DNA of 8,942 nucleotides, taken from contig SKHV01000379.1 in assembly GCA_007116765.1 (NCBI GenBank), positions 1-8,942 on the forward strand, given 5' to 3'. The DNA is from Prolixibacteraceae bacterium (GTDB lineage Bacteria; Bacteroidota; Bacteroidia; Bacteroidales; Prolixibacteraceae). Below the pieces are notes generated by a model that had not been told where the DNA came from, searched no databases, and saw only the letters and a program-made list of their open reading frames with translations. This document shows, piece after piece, positions 1 to 6,035 of this stretch (positions are counted from its first letter, which is position 1; each line of letters starts with the position of its first letter). Position numbers and translations under genes: made by a program.

Positions 1-71
1 ATTATTTTTTCAATTTTCTTCATTTCAATATTCTATTATAAATTCATATTAATACTCTTCAATAAATACAG

Positions 72-99
72 ATTTCTTTCCCTATTACTAGAAAGAAAT
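72..99 (-). terminator. Possible hairpin terminator of the outer-membrane protein gene
   Basis: A perfect 9-bp inverted repeat (ATTTCTTTC at 72-80, GAAAGAAAT at 91-99) encloses a 10-base loop and overlaps the stop codon (88-90) and last codons of the minus-strand gene. It is AT-rich and lacks a clean T-tract on the minus strand, so it may be a weak terminator, a 3'-end stabilising hairpin, or chance. Confidence 0.35.
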
Positions 100-714
100 A
101 CCTACCACTACAAAGAAAGCTTCAGTTGAAGGGTTAAGAATTACAGAGCCCGATAAAGGCAAGGAAAAAGAATCAGTAAGTTTTATTTCTTTCGATGTGC
201 CTATACCCACATTACACAACATAAAACCACCGTCTTTTGTATATGCGCCGTCACCGGCTCCAACAAATAGATCAACTGCTCCGACCGAATAACCAAGCTC
301 GAGATAAGTATCAGAAACATCTTCACCTAACATATAAGCCGCAGTAAGTGAGAAGCTACCGGCTTCGAAACTAATAGCAGGCTCAATAAAGTGCATGGCA
401 CCGTCGAAATAGTCTCCTCCAAAATAATAATCAGTTACAGCTACACTAAGTCCGAAATCGAAATCGTAACCAAGATATAAGTCCATCTCGTAAGCCTCGT
501 CAATAGATGCATTCACTGATCCCCATGCACCAAGAGAAAAACCACCGGCCGAAAATTCAACCCAAGGCTGAAACGCGGGGCCCGATCCAAATTTGGCACC
601 ACGCCATACATAACTACTGTAAATGTCTAAGCCGGTATCCCATTCCTGAGCTTTCAAATTACCAACCGACACAAATAATAAAATCGCAACTAGTAAAACA
701 TTCAACTTTTTCAT
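88..714 (-). CDS. Small outer-membrane beta-barrel protein (TorF-like putative porin)
   Basis: This is a 208-residue exported protein of unproven function. Residues 1-22 form a clear signal peptide (MKK start, hydrophobic core, cleavage after LKA before QEW). The mature part is rich in Gly, Tyr, Phe, Ser and Asp, with short alternating hydrophobic stretches typical of outer-membrane beta-strands. It ends in Phe (VVVGISF), the usual last residue for barrel assembly by the Bam machinery. Near the mature N-terminus, YSSYVWRG followed by PAFQPWVEF resembles the TorF family of putative porins; this is a motif-level match from memory. About 186 mature residues suggests an 8- to 10-stranded barrel, small for a classical porin. 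It is transcribed away from the phenylalanine genes with its own promoter and shows no functional link to them. The ATG at 712-714 is chosen because it begins the signal peptide directly. An outer-membrane enzyme or adhesin cannot be excluded. Confidence 0.75.
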   Translation of the reverse strand: MKKLNVLLVAILLFVSVGNLKAQEWDTGLDIYSSYVWRGAKFGSGPAFQPWVEFSAGGFSLGAWGSVNASIDEAYEMDLYLGYDFDFGLSVAVTDYYFGGDYFDGAMHFIEPAISFEAGSFSLTAAYMLGEDVSDTYLELGYSVGAVDLFVGAGDGAYTKDGGFMLCNVGIGTSKEIKLTDSFSLPLSGSVILNPSTEAFFVVVGISF

Positions 715-813
715 AACAATTAATTTTTCAGGTTATACATTACTTTTATTTGTGAATTATCTTTTTGTCGTCATTAATATTCTTTTACTATCTTTTTATT
801 CGCTTTGATGGCT

Positions 814-844
814 CAAATGTAGATTTTTATTTTTCTTATCCAAC
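814..844 (-). promoter_or_regulatory. Bacteroidota-type promoter for the outer-membrane protein gene
   Basis: On the minus strand, TACATTTG (complement of 814-821) matches the Bacteroidota -7 consensus TAnnTTTG exactly. GTTG (complement of 841-844) matches three of four bases of the -33 TTTG element. The spacer is exactly 19 bases, the preferred spacing. Transcription would start near 807, leaving a leader of roughly 90 bases before the start codon at 714. Confidence 0.6.
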
Positions 845-1183
845 ACCTTTTTGAAATATTTTGAAATTATTTAATGTTGTTTTAAGCTTTAACCCCCTTC
901 AAATTTATTTTAAATAAATTTTTTTAGTGTTTTTTCTAATATTAACCCCTATTTTTTATTGCTTTTTATAGTTTTTATTGCTTTTAAAAATTTTTACTGT
1001 GTATTTCTTTTAAGAAATATACTCTTTGTTTATTTTATATCCTTTTTTGTATTTATTTTTATACATTAACATAGTTTTAACACCATTATGGTATTTAAAC
1101 TCAAATAAAGCACCTTCAAATAAAGGGAGAATTAAACATTTAGCTGAAAACCCGATTTTTTCCACATATTATTATCTTTATGG

Positions 1184-1214
1184 CTTGAAAAAAACCAATT
1201 TGATAATATCTTTA
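1184..1214 (+). promoter_or_regulatory. Candidate Bacteroidota-type promoter for paaK
   Basis: CTTG (1184-1187), a 19-base spacer, then TATCTTTA (1207-1214) resemble the TTTG / TAnnTTTG promoter with one mismatch in each element. Transcription would start near 1221, giving a leader of about 48 bases before the ATG at 1269. This placement supports the internal ATG as the true start of paaK, because starts further upstream would lie outside the transcript. The region is AT-rich, so chance matches are fairly likely. Confidence 0.4.
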
Positions 1215-1268
1215 CAGTTTATATTTAAGATCACAACCAGACCAACAAAACATTTAGAATATTTTATT

Positions 1269-2567
1269 ATGATTTGGAACGAAAAAATGGAGTGCGCATC
1301 GCGCGAGGAAATGAGCCAGATTCAGTCAGAAAGGCTTATATCGACCGTAACCCGTGTTTATCACAATATCCCTTATTACCGAAAAAAAATGCAGGAAGCC
1401 GGTTTAACACCAGCCGACATAAAATCGGTAGCTGATCTTTCAAAGCTTCCATTTACTACTAAAACCGATTTACGCGACAGCTACCCTTTTGGCTCATTTA
1501 CCGTGCCCATGAGCGAAATTGTGAGACTACACGCTTCATCGGGTACAACAGGCCGCCCTACCGTGGTTGGCTACACCCGTAACGACATCAACATGTGGAG
1601 CGAAAATGTTACACGCGCTTTATGCATGGCAGGCGTAAAACAAACCGACATAGTACAAATAGCTTATGGCTACGGATTGTTTACCGGAGGACTTGGTCTG
1701 CATTACGGCACCGAAAACTTAGGAGCTACTGTAATTCCGATATCGGGCGGCAACACGAAAAAACAAATCCAGCTAATGCAGGATTTTGGTTCTACCATAC
1801 TTTGCTGCACTCCATCGTACGCGCTTTTCATTGCCGAAGTAATTAAAGATATGGGCATTACTCCCGAATCGCTTGGTATCAGGGTTGGTATTTTTGGAGC
1901 TGAACCCTGGAGCGAAAGCATGAGAAAAGAAATTGAAGAAAAACTTAAAATTAAAGCTATTGACATATACGGGCTTAGCGAGATTGTTGGCCCCGGAGTA
2001 TCGTGCGAATGCGAATACCAAGCCGGTATGCACATTAACGAAGACCACTTTTTACCAGAAATAATTAATCCCGAAACCCTTGAACCTGTAGCTCCCGGAG
2101 AAGTTGGAGAACTGGTTTTTTCAACCATAACAAAAGAAGGAATACCGCTGCTGCGCTACCGAACCCGCGACCTAACCCGCCTTATTTACGACAAATGCGA
2201 ATGTGGACGCACATTGGTACGCATGGAAAAATGCAAGGGCCGTAGCGACGACATGCTCATTATTCGCGGAGTTAACGTGTTCCCATCGCAAATTGAAAGC
2301 GTACTGCTCGAAATGAGTGAAACCGAACCTCACTACATGCTAATTGTTGATCGCGAAGGCAATCTCGACACTTTAACCGTACAAGTTGAAGTACAGGAGC
2401 AGTTTTTCTCCGACGAAATTCGCGAACTTCAAAACCTTACGAAAAAAATAAAATCGAATATCGAAAGTACTCTGGGCGTTTCGGTTATTATTCAACTGGT
2501 TGAGCCAAAATCAATTCAGCGATCCGAAGGAAAAGCCCAAAGAGTGATTGACAAAAGAGAGATATAG
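1269..2567 (+). CDS. paaK: Phenylacetate-CoA ligase (AMP-forming)
   Basis: This 432-residue cytoplasmic enzyme of the adenylate-forming superfamily is expected to convert phenylacetate, ATP and CoA to phenylacetyl-CoA, AMP and pyrophosphate. Motifs, numbered from the ATG at 1269, are: phosphate-binding SSGTTGRP (90-97), AEPWSE (211-216), the DIYGLSE aromatic/AMP motif (232-238), YRTRD (297-301) with the ribose-binding Asp, the hinge GRSDDMLIIRG (324-334), and a C-terminal GKAQR with the likely adenylation Lys (422). CECEY and CECGR Cys pairs (246/248 and 310/312) could bind a metal; that is inference. The length is normal for PaaK. The frame is open upstream to 1026, but that part is AT-driven low-complexity sequence and homology begins at MIWNEKMECASREE. 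A tandem ACT protein follows, as often seen with paaK in Bacteroidota. Related aryl-acid ligases are possible alternatives, but the phenylpyruvate genes downstream favour phenylacetate. Confidence 0.9.
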   Translation: MIWNEKMECASREEMSQIQSERLISTVTRVYHNIPYYRKKMQEAGLTPADIKSVADLSKLPFTTKTDLRDSYPFGSFTVPMSEIVRLHASSGTTGRPTVVGYTRNDINMWSENVTRALCMAGVKQTDIVQIAYGYGLFTGGLGLHYGTENLGATVIPISGGNTKKQIQLMQDFGSTILCCTPSYALFIAEVIKDMGITPESLGIRVGIFGAEPWSESMRKEIEEKLKIKAIDIYGLSEIVGPGVSCECEYQAGMHINEDHFLPEIINPETLEPVAPGEVGELVFSTITKEGIPLLRYRTRDLTRLIYDKCECGRTLVRMEKCKGRSDDMLIIRGVNVFPSQIESVLLEMSETEPHYMLIVDREGNLDTLTVQVEVQEQFFSDEIRELQNLTKKIKSNIESTLGVSVIIQLVEPKSIQRSEGKAQRVIDKREI

Positions 2568-2732
2568 AAGATGGAAGTCAGGAAAAAGTCATTGGTCATT
2601 AAGCCATTCGTTTTTTGAGACGTGAAATAAACAATACAAAATAAGAACAAACAACGGTTTATCCGCCGTCGGTTATCGGATCAAAAAGCTCCGTCATCCG
2701 GCTTCGGACTTCCGATTTAAAACACACATAAT
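2568..2732. other. Spacer with degenerate GC-rich inverted-repeat motif
   Basis: This 165-base gap separates paaK from the ACT gene. It holds a degenerate CATT-containing repeat (2588-2608) and, at 2660-2716, a cluster of TCCG/CGGA units that can fold in more than one way. Examples are ATCGGA (2675-2680) with TCCGAT (2711-2716), the small hairpin TCCG-GCTT-CGGA (2697-2708), and CGGAT (2677-2681) with ATCCG (2696-2700). The cluster is notably richer in GC than the other spacers. No T-tract follows, so it does not look like a terminator, and paaK and the ACT gene may be co-transcribed. Confidence 0.5.
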
Positions 2733-3158
2733 ATGATAATTAAACAACTTTCCGTATTCCTGGAAAACAAATCGGGACGTTTAAGCGAAGTATCGAATTT
2801 ACTTGGCCAAGCAGAAATAAACATCACCGCATTTAGCATTGCTGACACCAGCGATTTTGGTATCCTAAGAGCAATAGTATCCGATCCAGAGAAAGCACTA
2901 TCTATTTTAAAAGATAATAACTTTTCGGTCAACTTAACAGATGTGGTGTGCCTGATTTGCCCGAACAAAGCAGGCTCAATGGCAAAAGCACTTGACATTC
3001 TCAACGCAGGAGGAATTCAAATTGAATACATGTATGCATTTTCAATGGGTGAATCGGCGAATATTGTAATACGTCCGGCGAATGTTCAAAAATGTATAAA
3101 CACTTTGCAAGAACATGAGATGGAACTCCGAAAAGCCAGTGATTTGTACAAAATATAG
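2733..3158 (+). CDS. Tandem ACT-domain protein, probable amino-acid-binding regulator
   Basis: This 141-residue cytoplasmic protein consists of two ACT domains in tandem and no catalytic domain. The first (about 1-68) begins IIKQLSVFLENKSGRLSEV, with NKSGRL at 12-17 as the ligand-binding turn. The second (about 70-138) has VVCLICPNKAGSMAKAL with NKAGSM at 78-83. ACT domains bind amino acids, usually at dimer interfaces, to sense pathway end products. Stand-alone double-ACT proteins of this size often sit beside paaK, and beside indolepyruvate or other 2-oxoacid:ferredoxin oxidoreductase genes in anaerobes. A role sensing Phe or another aromatic amino acid and tuning PaaK or the oxidoreductase is plausible but inferred. 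The ATG at 2733 is chosen because the ACT beta-strand starts immediately after it. The gene lies 165 bases after paaK and 327 before pheA. Confidence 0.85.
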   Translation: MIIKQLSVFLENKSGRLSEVSNLLGQAEINITAFSIADTSDFGILRAIVSDPEKALSILKDNNFSVNLTDVVCLICPNKAGSMAKALDILNAGGIQIEYMYAFSMGESANIVIRPANVQKCINTLQEHEMELRKASDLYKI

Positions 3159-3198
3159 CTTCGTGATACATTAAACGATCATATATTCCGCGCAAAAA

Positions 3199-3231
3199 TT
3201 TGGTTTAATTGGATAAAATTCAATAGTTTTT
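3199..3231 (+). promoter_or_regulatory. Tentative promoter for the attenuator leader RNA
   Basis: TTTG (3199-3202), a 21-base gap and TAGTTTTT (3224-3231) resemble the Bacteroidota -33/-7 pair, but the last -7 base is wrong and the spacer is 2 bases longer than ideal. Transcription would start near 3238, making a leader of about 195 bases up to the terminator. Confidence 0.25.
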
Positions 3232-3257
3232 AACTATTTTGTCGCCCGGAAAATCTA

Positions 3258-3291
3258 AGCAGTTATGGTTCAATAATACAACCCTACTGCT
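3258..3291 (+). repeat. Stem-loop in the pheA leader, before the leader peptide
   Basis: AGCAGT (3258-3263) pairs perfectly with ACTGCT (3286-3291), and GGTT (3267-3270) pairs inside it with AACC (3280-3283), leaving small internal loops. It begins about 20 bases after the tentative transcription start and ends 37 bases before the leader-peptide ATG. It could stabilise the 5' end or pause RNA polymerase as the first hairpin of the attenuator. Function is not known. Confidence 0.4.
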
Positions 3292-3328
3292 ATTTAAGTT
3301 AATTAGTACTTATAAACACACATTGGTT

Positions 3329-3373
3329 ATGGCTCAAGTATTAGGTTATTTGTTTGCTGCTTTTATTACCTGA
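3329..3373 (+). CDS. Leader peptide of the pheA attenuator (14 residues)
   Basis: A 15-codon frame, ATG to TGA, encodes MAQVLGYLFAAFIT. It contains Phe at positions 9 and 12 (both TTT) and Tyr at 7, ending just before the antiterminator segment at 3380. The spacing between Phe codons, stop codon and hairpins is right for a control peptide whose translation rate reports charged tRNA-Phe. Two Phe in 14 is modest compared with the seven of the E. coli pheA leader, so codon enrichment alone would not be convincing; the case rests on the competing hairpins and on the gene controlled. There is no Shine-Dalgarno site, normal in Bacteroidota. Its start codon overlaps segment 1 of the attenuator (3322-3330), so folding could also limit its translation. 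Confidence 0.55.
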   Translation: MAQVLGYLFAAFIT

Positions 3374-3414
3374 ATTGTTCCGGGAGGAGTGATAACCAAT
3401 TTGTTATATCTAAT

Positions 3415-3440
3415 CCCGGGAATAAAACCCGGGTTTTTTT
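3415..3440 (+). terminator. Intrinsic terminator in the pheA leader
   Basis: A 6-bp all-GC stem (CCCGGG at 3415-3420 and 3428-3433), a 7-base A-rich loop and a run of seven T (3434-3440) make a textbook Rho-independent terminator. It is too far from the ACT gene (about 255 bases) to be that gene's natural end and sits 45 bases before pheA, as expected of an attenuator. Confidence 0.75.
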
Positions 3441-3485
3441 ATTTTTAAAAACAAGCAAAAAGACAATAAACCAAAAAAGAATATA

Positions 3486-4328
3486 ATGAAGAAAGTTGCT
3501 ATACAAGGTATTGCCGGTTCGTTCCACGAAGATGCTGCACAACGATATTTTGCAGGAAACGAGGAAATTGAGATCATCGAATGCCGCACATTCAGGCGTG
3601 TATGCCAGCTGGTTGACCGCGACCAGGTTGACATAGCTGTTATGGCTATTGAAAATGCCATAGCCGGTAGCCTGCTTGAAAATTACGCCCTCATGCGCGA
3701 TTTTCACCTTAAAATTATTGGCGAAATATTCCTACACATTCGCATGAACCTGATGGTGCTTCCGGGAGTTAAGAAAGAAGATATTAAAGAAATACATTCG
3801 CACCCGATTGCCCTTAAGCAATGCGCTGAATACATTGATGCTTCCTTTGGTGAAATTTCGCTCGACGACAATTTCGATACAGCCGGGTCTGCTAAAAATG
3901 TAATCAAAAATAAACTGACAAATGTCGCAGCAATTGGCAATGAACGTTCGGCTGAACTTTACGGTCTTGAAATACTCGACAAAAACATAGAAACAAACAA
4001 AAGGAATTACACTCGCTTTTTTATTCTCTCTAAGCACAGCCTACCTAGCGAAGAAGCCAACAAAGCATCAATTTGTTTCGAAGTAGGGCATTTTCACGGT
4101 TCTCTGGCAAGGGTGCTTAATATTTTTGCCGAGCATGAAATAAACCTCACAAAAATACAGTCGGTTCCAATTATAGGGAAACCCGATGAATACTCGTTCC
4201 ACACTGATATTGAATGGGAAAAAAACGACAGATACGAACAAGCAATCCATAAAGTATTGAAAAATACCAGCAGCTTAACAATTCTGGGTGAATACGTGAG
4301 AGGCGAAAGAAAAATTCACGATGTGTAA
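3486..4328 (+). CDS. pheA: Prephenate dehydratase with C-terminal ACT domain
   Basis: This 280-residue cytoplasmic enzyme removes water and CO2 from prephenate to give phenylpyruvate, the last step before transamination to phenylalanine. The catalytic domain (1-180) begins VAIQGIAGSFHEDAA and has the family motifs IENAIAGS (55-62), SHPIALKQC (105-113), DTAGSAK (131-137) and NYTRF (174-178), whose Thr-Arg-Phe is the catalytic signature. An ACT domain (about 194-270) follows, with GSL at 205-207 and KIQSVP at 223-228, where most bacterial enzymes have the Phe-binding ESRP. From memory, Bacteroidota enzymes commonly carry a similar variant, so this is probably lineage-typical, but allosteric behaviour may differ. 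There is no chorismate mutase domain, so the enzyme is monofunctional, of normal length. It is the first gene after the predicted attenuator, with the aminotransferase 63 bases downstream. The ATG at 3486 is set by the immediate start of the domain. Confidence 0.95.
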   Translation: MKKVAIQGIAGSFHEDAAQRYFAGNEEIEIIECRTFRRVCQLVDRDQVDIAVMAIENAIAGSLLENYALMRDFHLKIIGEIFLHIRMNLMVLPGVKKEDIKEIHSHPIALKQCAEYIDASFGEISLDDNFDTAGSAKNVIKNKLTNVAAIGNERSAELYGLEILDKNIETNKRNYTRFFILSKHSLPSEEANKASICFEVGHFHGSLARVLNIFAEHEINLTKIQSVPIIGKPDEYSFHTDIEWEKNDRYEQAIHKVLKNTSSLTILGEYVRGERKIHDV

Positions 4329-4391
4329 CACAAATCAAAATACTGAAAGCTATCATATTTTATTTCACTGAGTTTTATTACTTTTAAAAAA

Positions 4392-5723
4392 ATGACAAAA
4401 AATACACCTATAAATTCCGAAATAGTAAAGAGCAAATTAGCGGCCTTGAACATTAGCGATATGGACAAAGCTTCTATAAGGGAAGTTGTACAGGTTGTTA
4501 ACATGATTGAAGCTGAAACCGGACAAAAATACGTGCGCATGGAAATGGGCGTACCGGGACTGCCACCTGCTCAAGTTGGTGTAAAAGCCGAAATTGAAGC
4601 CTTAAAAAATGGTGTAGCTTCAATATACCCCAATATTAACGGTATTCCCGAAATTAAAACCGAAGCCGCCCGCTTTGTAAAAAGCTTTATGAATATTGAT
4701 GTGAAGCCTGAAAACTGCATACCCACCTGCGGCTCAATGCAGGGGACTTATTCACTTTTTCAGGTTGCAGCCAGCATAAGCGAAGAACAAGATACTGCGC
4801 TGTTTATTGATCCCGGTTTCCCGGTTCAAAAACAGCAATTCATGGTAATGGGCGAAAAATTTGAATCTTTCGATGTGTACAATTTCCGAGGCGAAAAATT
4901 GAGGGAAAAACTAGAAAGCTACCTGAGCAAAGGAAACATTAATTCAATTATATATTCGAACCCCAACAACCCTACCTGGATTTGCTTTACCGAAGACGAA
5001 CTTAAAACCATAGGAGAACTTGCCAACAAATACAAGGTAATTGTAATGGAAGACCTAGCCTATTTTGGCATGGATTTCAGAAAAGACCTTTCCAAACCTG
5101 GAGAGCCCCCCTATCAGGCAAGTGTTGCAAACTATACCGATAATTTTGTGCTTTTCATTTCGGCATCGAAAATATTCTCGTATGCCGGACAGCGGATTGC
5201 GGTTGTGATAATGTCAGATAAGGTTTTCAACCTAAACTCTCCAAAATTAGAAGCACGTTTCAAAATAAAAGGTTTTGGGAATGCGGTAGTATATCGCGTA
5301 CTATATGCCCTTTCATCGGGTGTGGCACACTCGGCGCAACATGCCATGGCGGCCATGCTTAAAGCAGCTAACGACGGCACCTTCGATTTTGTTAGCGAAG
5401 TAAAGGTCTATGCTGAAAAAGCCGAAGTAATGAAGGAATTGTTTTTGGCCAATGGCTTCAAAATACTGTACGATAAAGATGTAGATCAACTCATCAGCGA
5501 CGGGTTCTATTTCACCATTTGCTACCCGGGGATGATAGCAGGTGAGCTTTTATATGAAATGTTATTTTACGGAATAAGTGGAATTACATTGCAAAGCACC
5601 GGAAGCACAATGGAAGGCATCAGGGCCTGTGTTTCGCCGGTACACCCCAGCCAATTTGGCGACCTGAAAGAAAGGTTGGAACAGTTTTATCGCGACCATA
5701 AAATAATTGAGAACAAGAAATAA
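4392..5723 (+). CDS. Class I/II PLP-dependent aminotransferase, probably aromatic
   Basis: This 443-residue fold-type I aminotransferase, in the pheA context, is expected to convert phenylpyruvate (and perhaps 4-hydroxyphenylpyruvate) to the amino acid using glutamate. Visible PLP-site residues are the Tyr and Asn motif SIYPNINGIPE (77-87), NPNNPT (190-195), the Asp of EDLAYFG (220-226) that contacts the pyridine nitrogen, the Schiff-base Lys260 in SASKIFSYAGQR, and Arg268 for the phosphate. A C-terminal GIRACVSP probably supplies the Arg for the substrate carboxylate. In Bacteroides a related aminotransferase follows pheA in the aromatic amino acid cluster, supporting this role (from memory). 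The ATG at 4392 comes after an AT-rich 63-base gap with no terminator, so co-transcription with pheA is likely. Other amino acid substrates cannot be excluded from sequence. Confidence 0.88.
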   Translation: MTKNTPINSEIVKSKLAALNISDMDKASIREVVQVVNMIEAETGQKYVRMEMGVPGLPPAQVGVKAEIEALKNGVASIYPNINGIPEIKTEAARFVKSFMNIDVKPENCIPTCGSMQGTYSLFQVAASISEEQDTALFIDPGFPVQKQQFMVMGEKFESFDVYNFRGEKLREKLESYLSKGNINSIIYSNPNNPTWICFTEDELKTIGELANKYKVIVMEDLAYFGMDFRKDLSKPGEPPYQASVANYTDNFVLFISASKIFSYAGQRIAVVIMSDKVFNLNSPKLEARFKIKGFGNAVVYRVLYALSSGVAHSAQHAMAAMLKAANDGTFDFVSEVKVYAEKAEVMKELFLANGFKILYDKDVDQLISDGFYFTICYPGMIAGELLYEMLFYGISGITLQSTGSTMEGIRACVSPVHPSQFGDLKERLEQFYRDHKIIENKK

Positions 5724-5764
5724 AAGCATATAAAATTCAAAATTCATAATTAAAAGAAAGAGTT

Positions 5765-6001
5765 ATGGCAAAAGTTAGAGGAGCAGTTGTAGTTGAAAAT
5801 GAAGTTTGCAAAGGATGCAACCTTTGTGTTGTTGCCTGCCCGCAGGATGTTTTAAGCCTCAACAAAGAGGTGAACAGCAAGGGCTACCATTATTCTTACA
5901 TGATGAACCCCGAGGCATGTACCGGATGCACCAATTGTGCCATGGTATGCCCCGATAATTGCATTACAGTTTACAGAGTGAAGCAGGCCAACGTAGCCTA
6001 A
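5765..6001 (+). CDS. Two-cluster 4Fe-4S ferredoxin-like delta subunit of 2-oxoacid oxidoreductase
   Basis: This is a 78-residue cytoplasmic iron-sulfur protein with two CxxCxxCxxxC motifs (Cys 15, 18, 21, 25 and Cys 52, 55, 58, 62), each completing the pattern with Pro, as in bacterial 2[4Fe-4S] ferredoxins. About 26 residues separate the two motifs, typical of the ferredoxin-like delta subunits of multi-subunit 2-oxoacid oxidoreductases. It lies 41 bases after the aminotransferase and 34 before the alpha subunit gene, the delta-alpha-beta-gamma order known for Helicobacter oorDABC. It should pass electrons between the beta-subunit cluster and soluble ferredoxin. An extra Cys66 follows the second motif. 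The spacer before it is an AT-rich tract with a purine-rich AAAGAAAGAG that could act as a weak ribosome site. Confidence 0.9.
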   Translation: MAKVRGAVVVENEVCKGCNLCVVACPQDVLSLNKEVNSKGYHYSYMMNPEACTGCTNCAMVCPDNCITVYRVKQANVA

Positions 6002-6035
6002 TAGTGAATAAAAAAACCAATAAATTAATTATAAA

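Larger units (their letters stand above)
715..1268. other. AT-rich divergent intergenic region
   Basis: This 554-base gap lies between the divergently transcribed outer-membrane protein and paaK genes. It is very AT-rich with long T runs. It holds one good promoter for the leftward gene (814-844), one fair promoter for the rightward gene (1184-1214), and a 10-base direct repeat, TCAAATAAAG, at 1101-1110 and 1116-1125. No RNA gene or convincing coding sequence was seen. The frame upstream of paaK stays open back to 1026, but its translation has the composition of AT-rich noncoding DNA. Confidence 0.7.
3322..3440 (+). promoter_or_regulatory. Predicted Phe-responsive transcription attenuator
   Basis: Four segments can form exclusive structures. 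Segment 1, ATTGGTTAT (3322-3330), pairs perfectly over 9 bp with segment 2, ATAACCAAT (3392-3400). The leader codons GGTTAT (3344-3349) can also pair with 3392-3397. The antiterminator joins CCGGGA (3380-3385) to TCCCGG (3414-3419), with an inner stem ATAAC (3392-3396) / GTTAT (3403-3407). The terminator joins CCCGGG (3415-3420) to CCCGGG (3428-3433), followed by seven T. Antiterminator and terminator share 3415-3419. A ribosome stalled at Phe codons 9 or 12 would leave 3380 onward free, so the antiterminator forms. One reaching the stop codon (3371-3373) would cover about 3380-3386 and let the terminator form. Without leader translation, pairing of 1 with 2 would also favour termination. The pairings are read directly; the mechanism is inferred by analogy with trp and phe attenuators. 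Confidence 0.65.
3159..3485 (+). promoter_or_regulatory. Regulatory leader region of the pheA operon
   Basis: This 327-base gap is full of structure. In order it holds a weak promoter-like pair (3199-3231), an AT-rich inverted repeat (3222-3238), a GC-anchored stem-loop (3258-3291), a 14-residue leader peptide (3329-3373), an antiterminator hairpin (3380-3419), and a terminator with T-tract (3415-3440) ending 45 bases before the pheA ATG. A short CCCGG at 3245-3249 could also pair with CCGGG at 3380-3384. The arrangement matches ribosome-mediated attenuation and is described in separate entries. Confidence 0.65.

Noticed and set aside
507..716. Plus-strand reading frame opposite the outer-membrane protein gene
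   Set aside because: It lacks any recognisable domain or promoter and is antisense to a gene with a clear signal peptide and barrel features. The same applies to other frames opposite or within the Phe genes.
1026..1268. In-frame upstream extension of paaK from a TTG codon (81 extra residues)
   Set aside because: The translation is low-complexity, rich in Phe, Tyr, Leu, Ile, Lys and Asn as expected from AT-rich spacer. It lies largely upstream of the candidate promoter, and the enzyme from ATG 1269 already has full PaaK length.
3222..3238. AATAGTT / AACTATT hairpin as terminator of the ACT gene
   Set aside because: The 7-bp stem has a single GC pair and a 3-base loop, is followed by only a few T, and overlaps the tentative promoter, so it is too weak to call.
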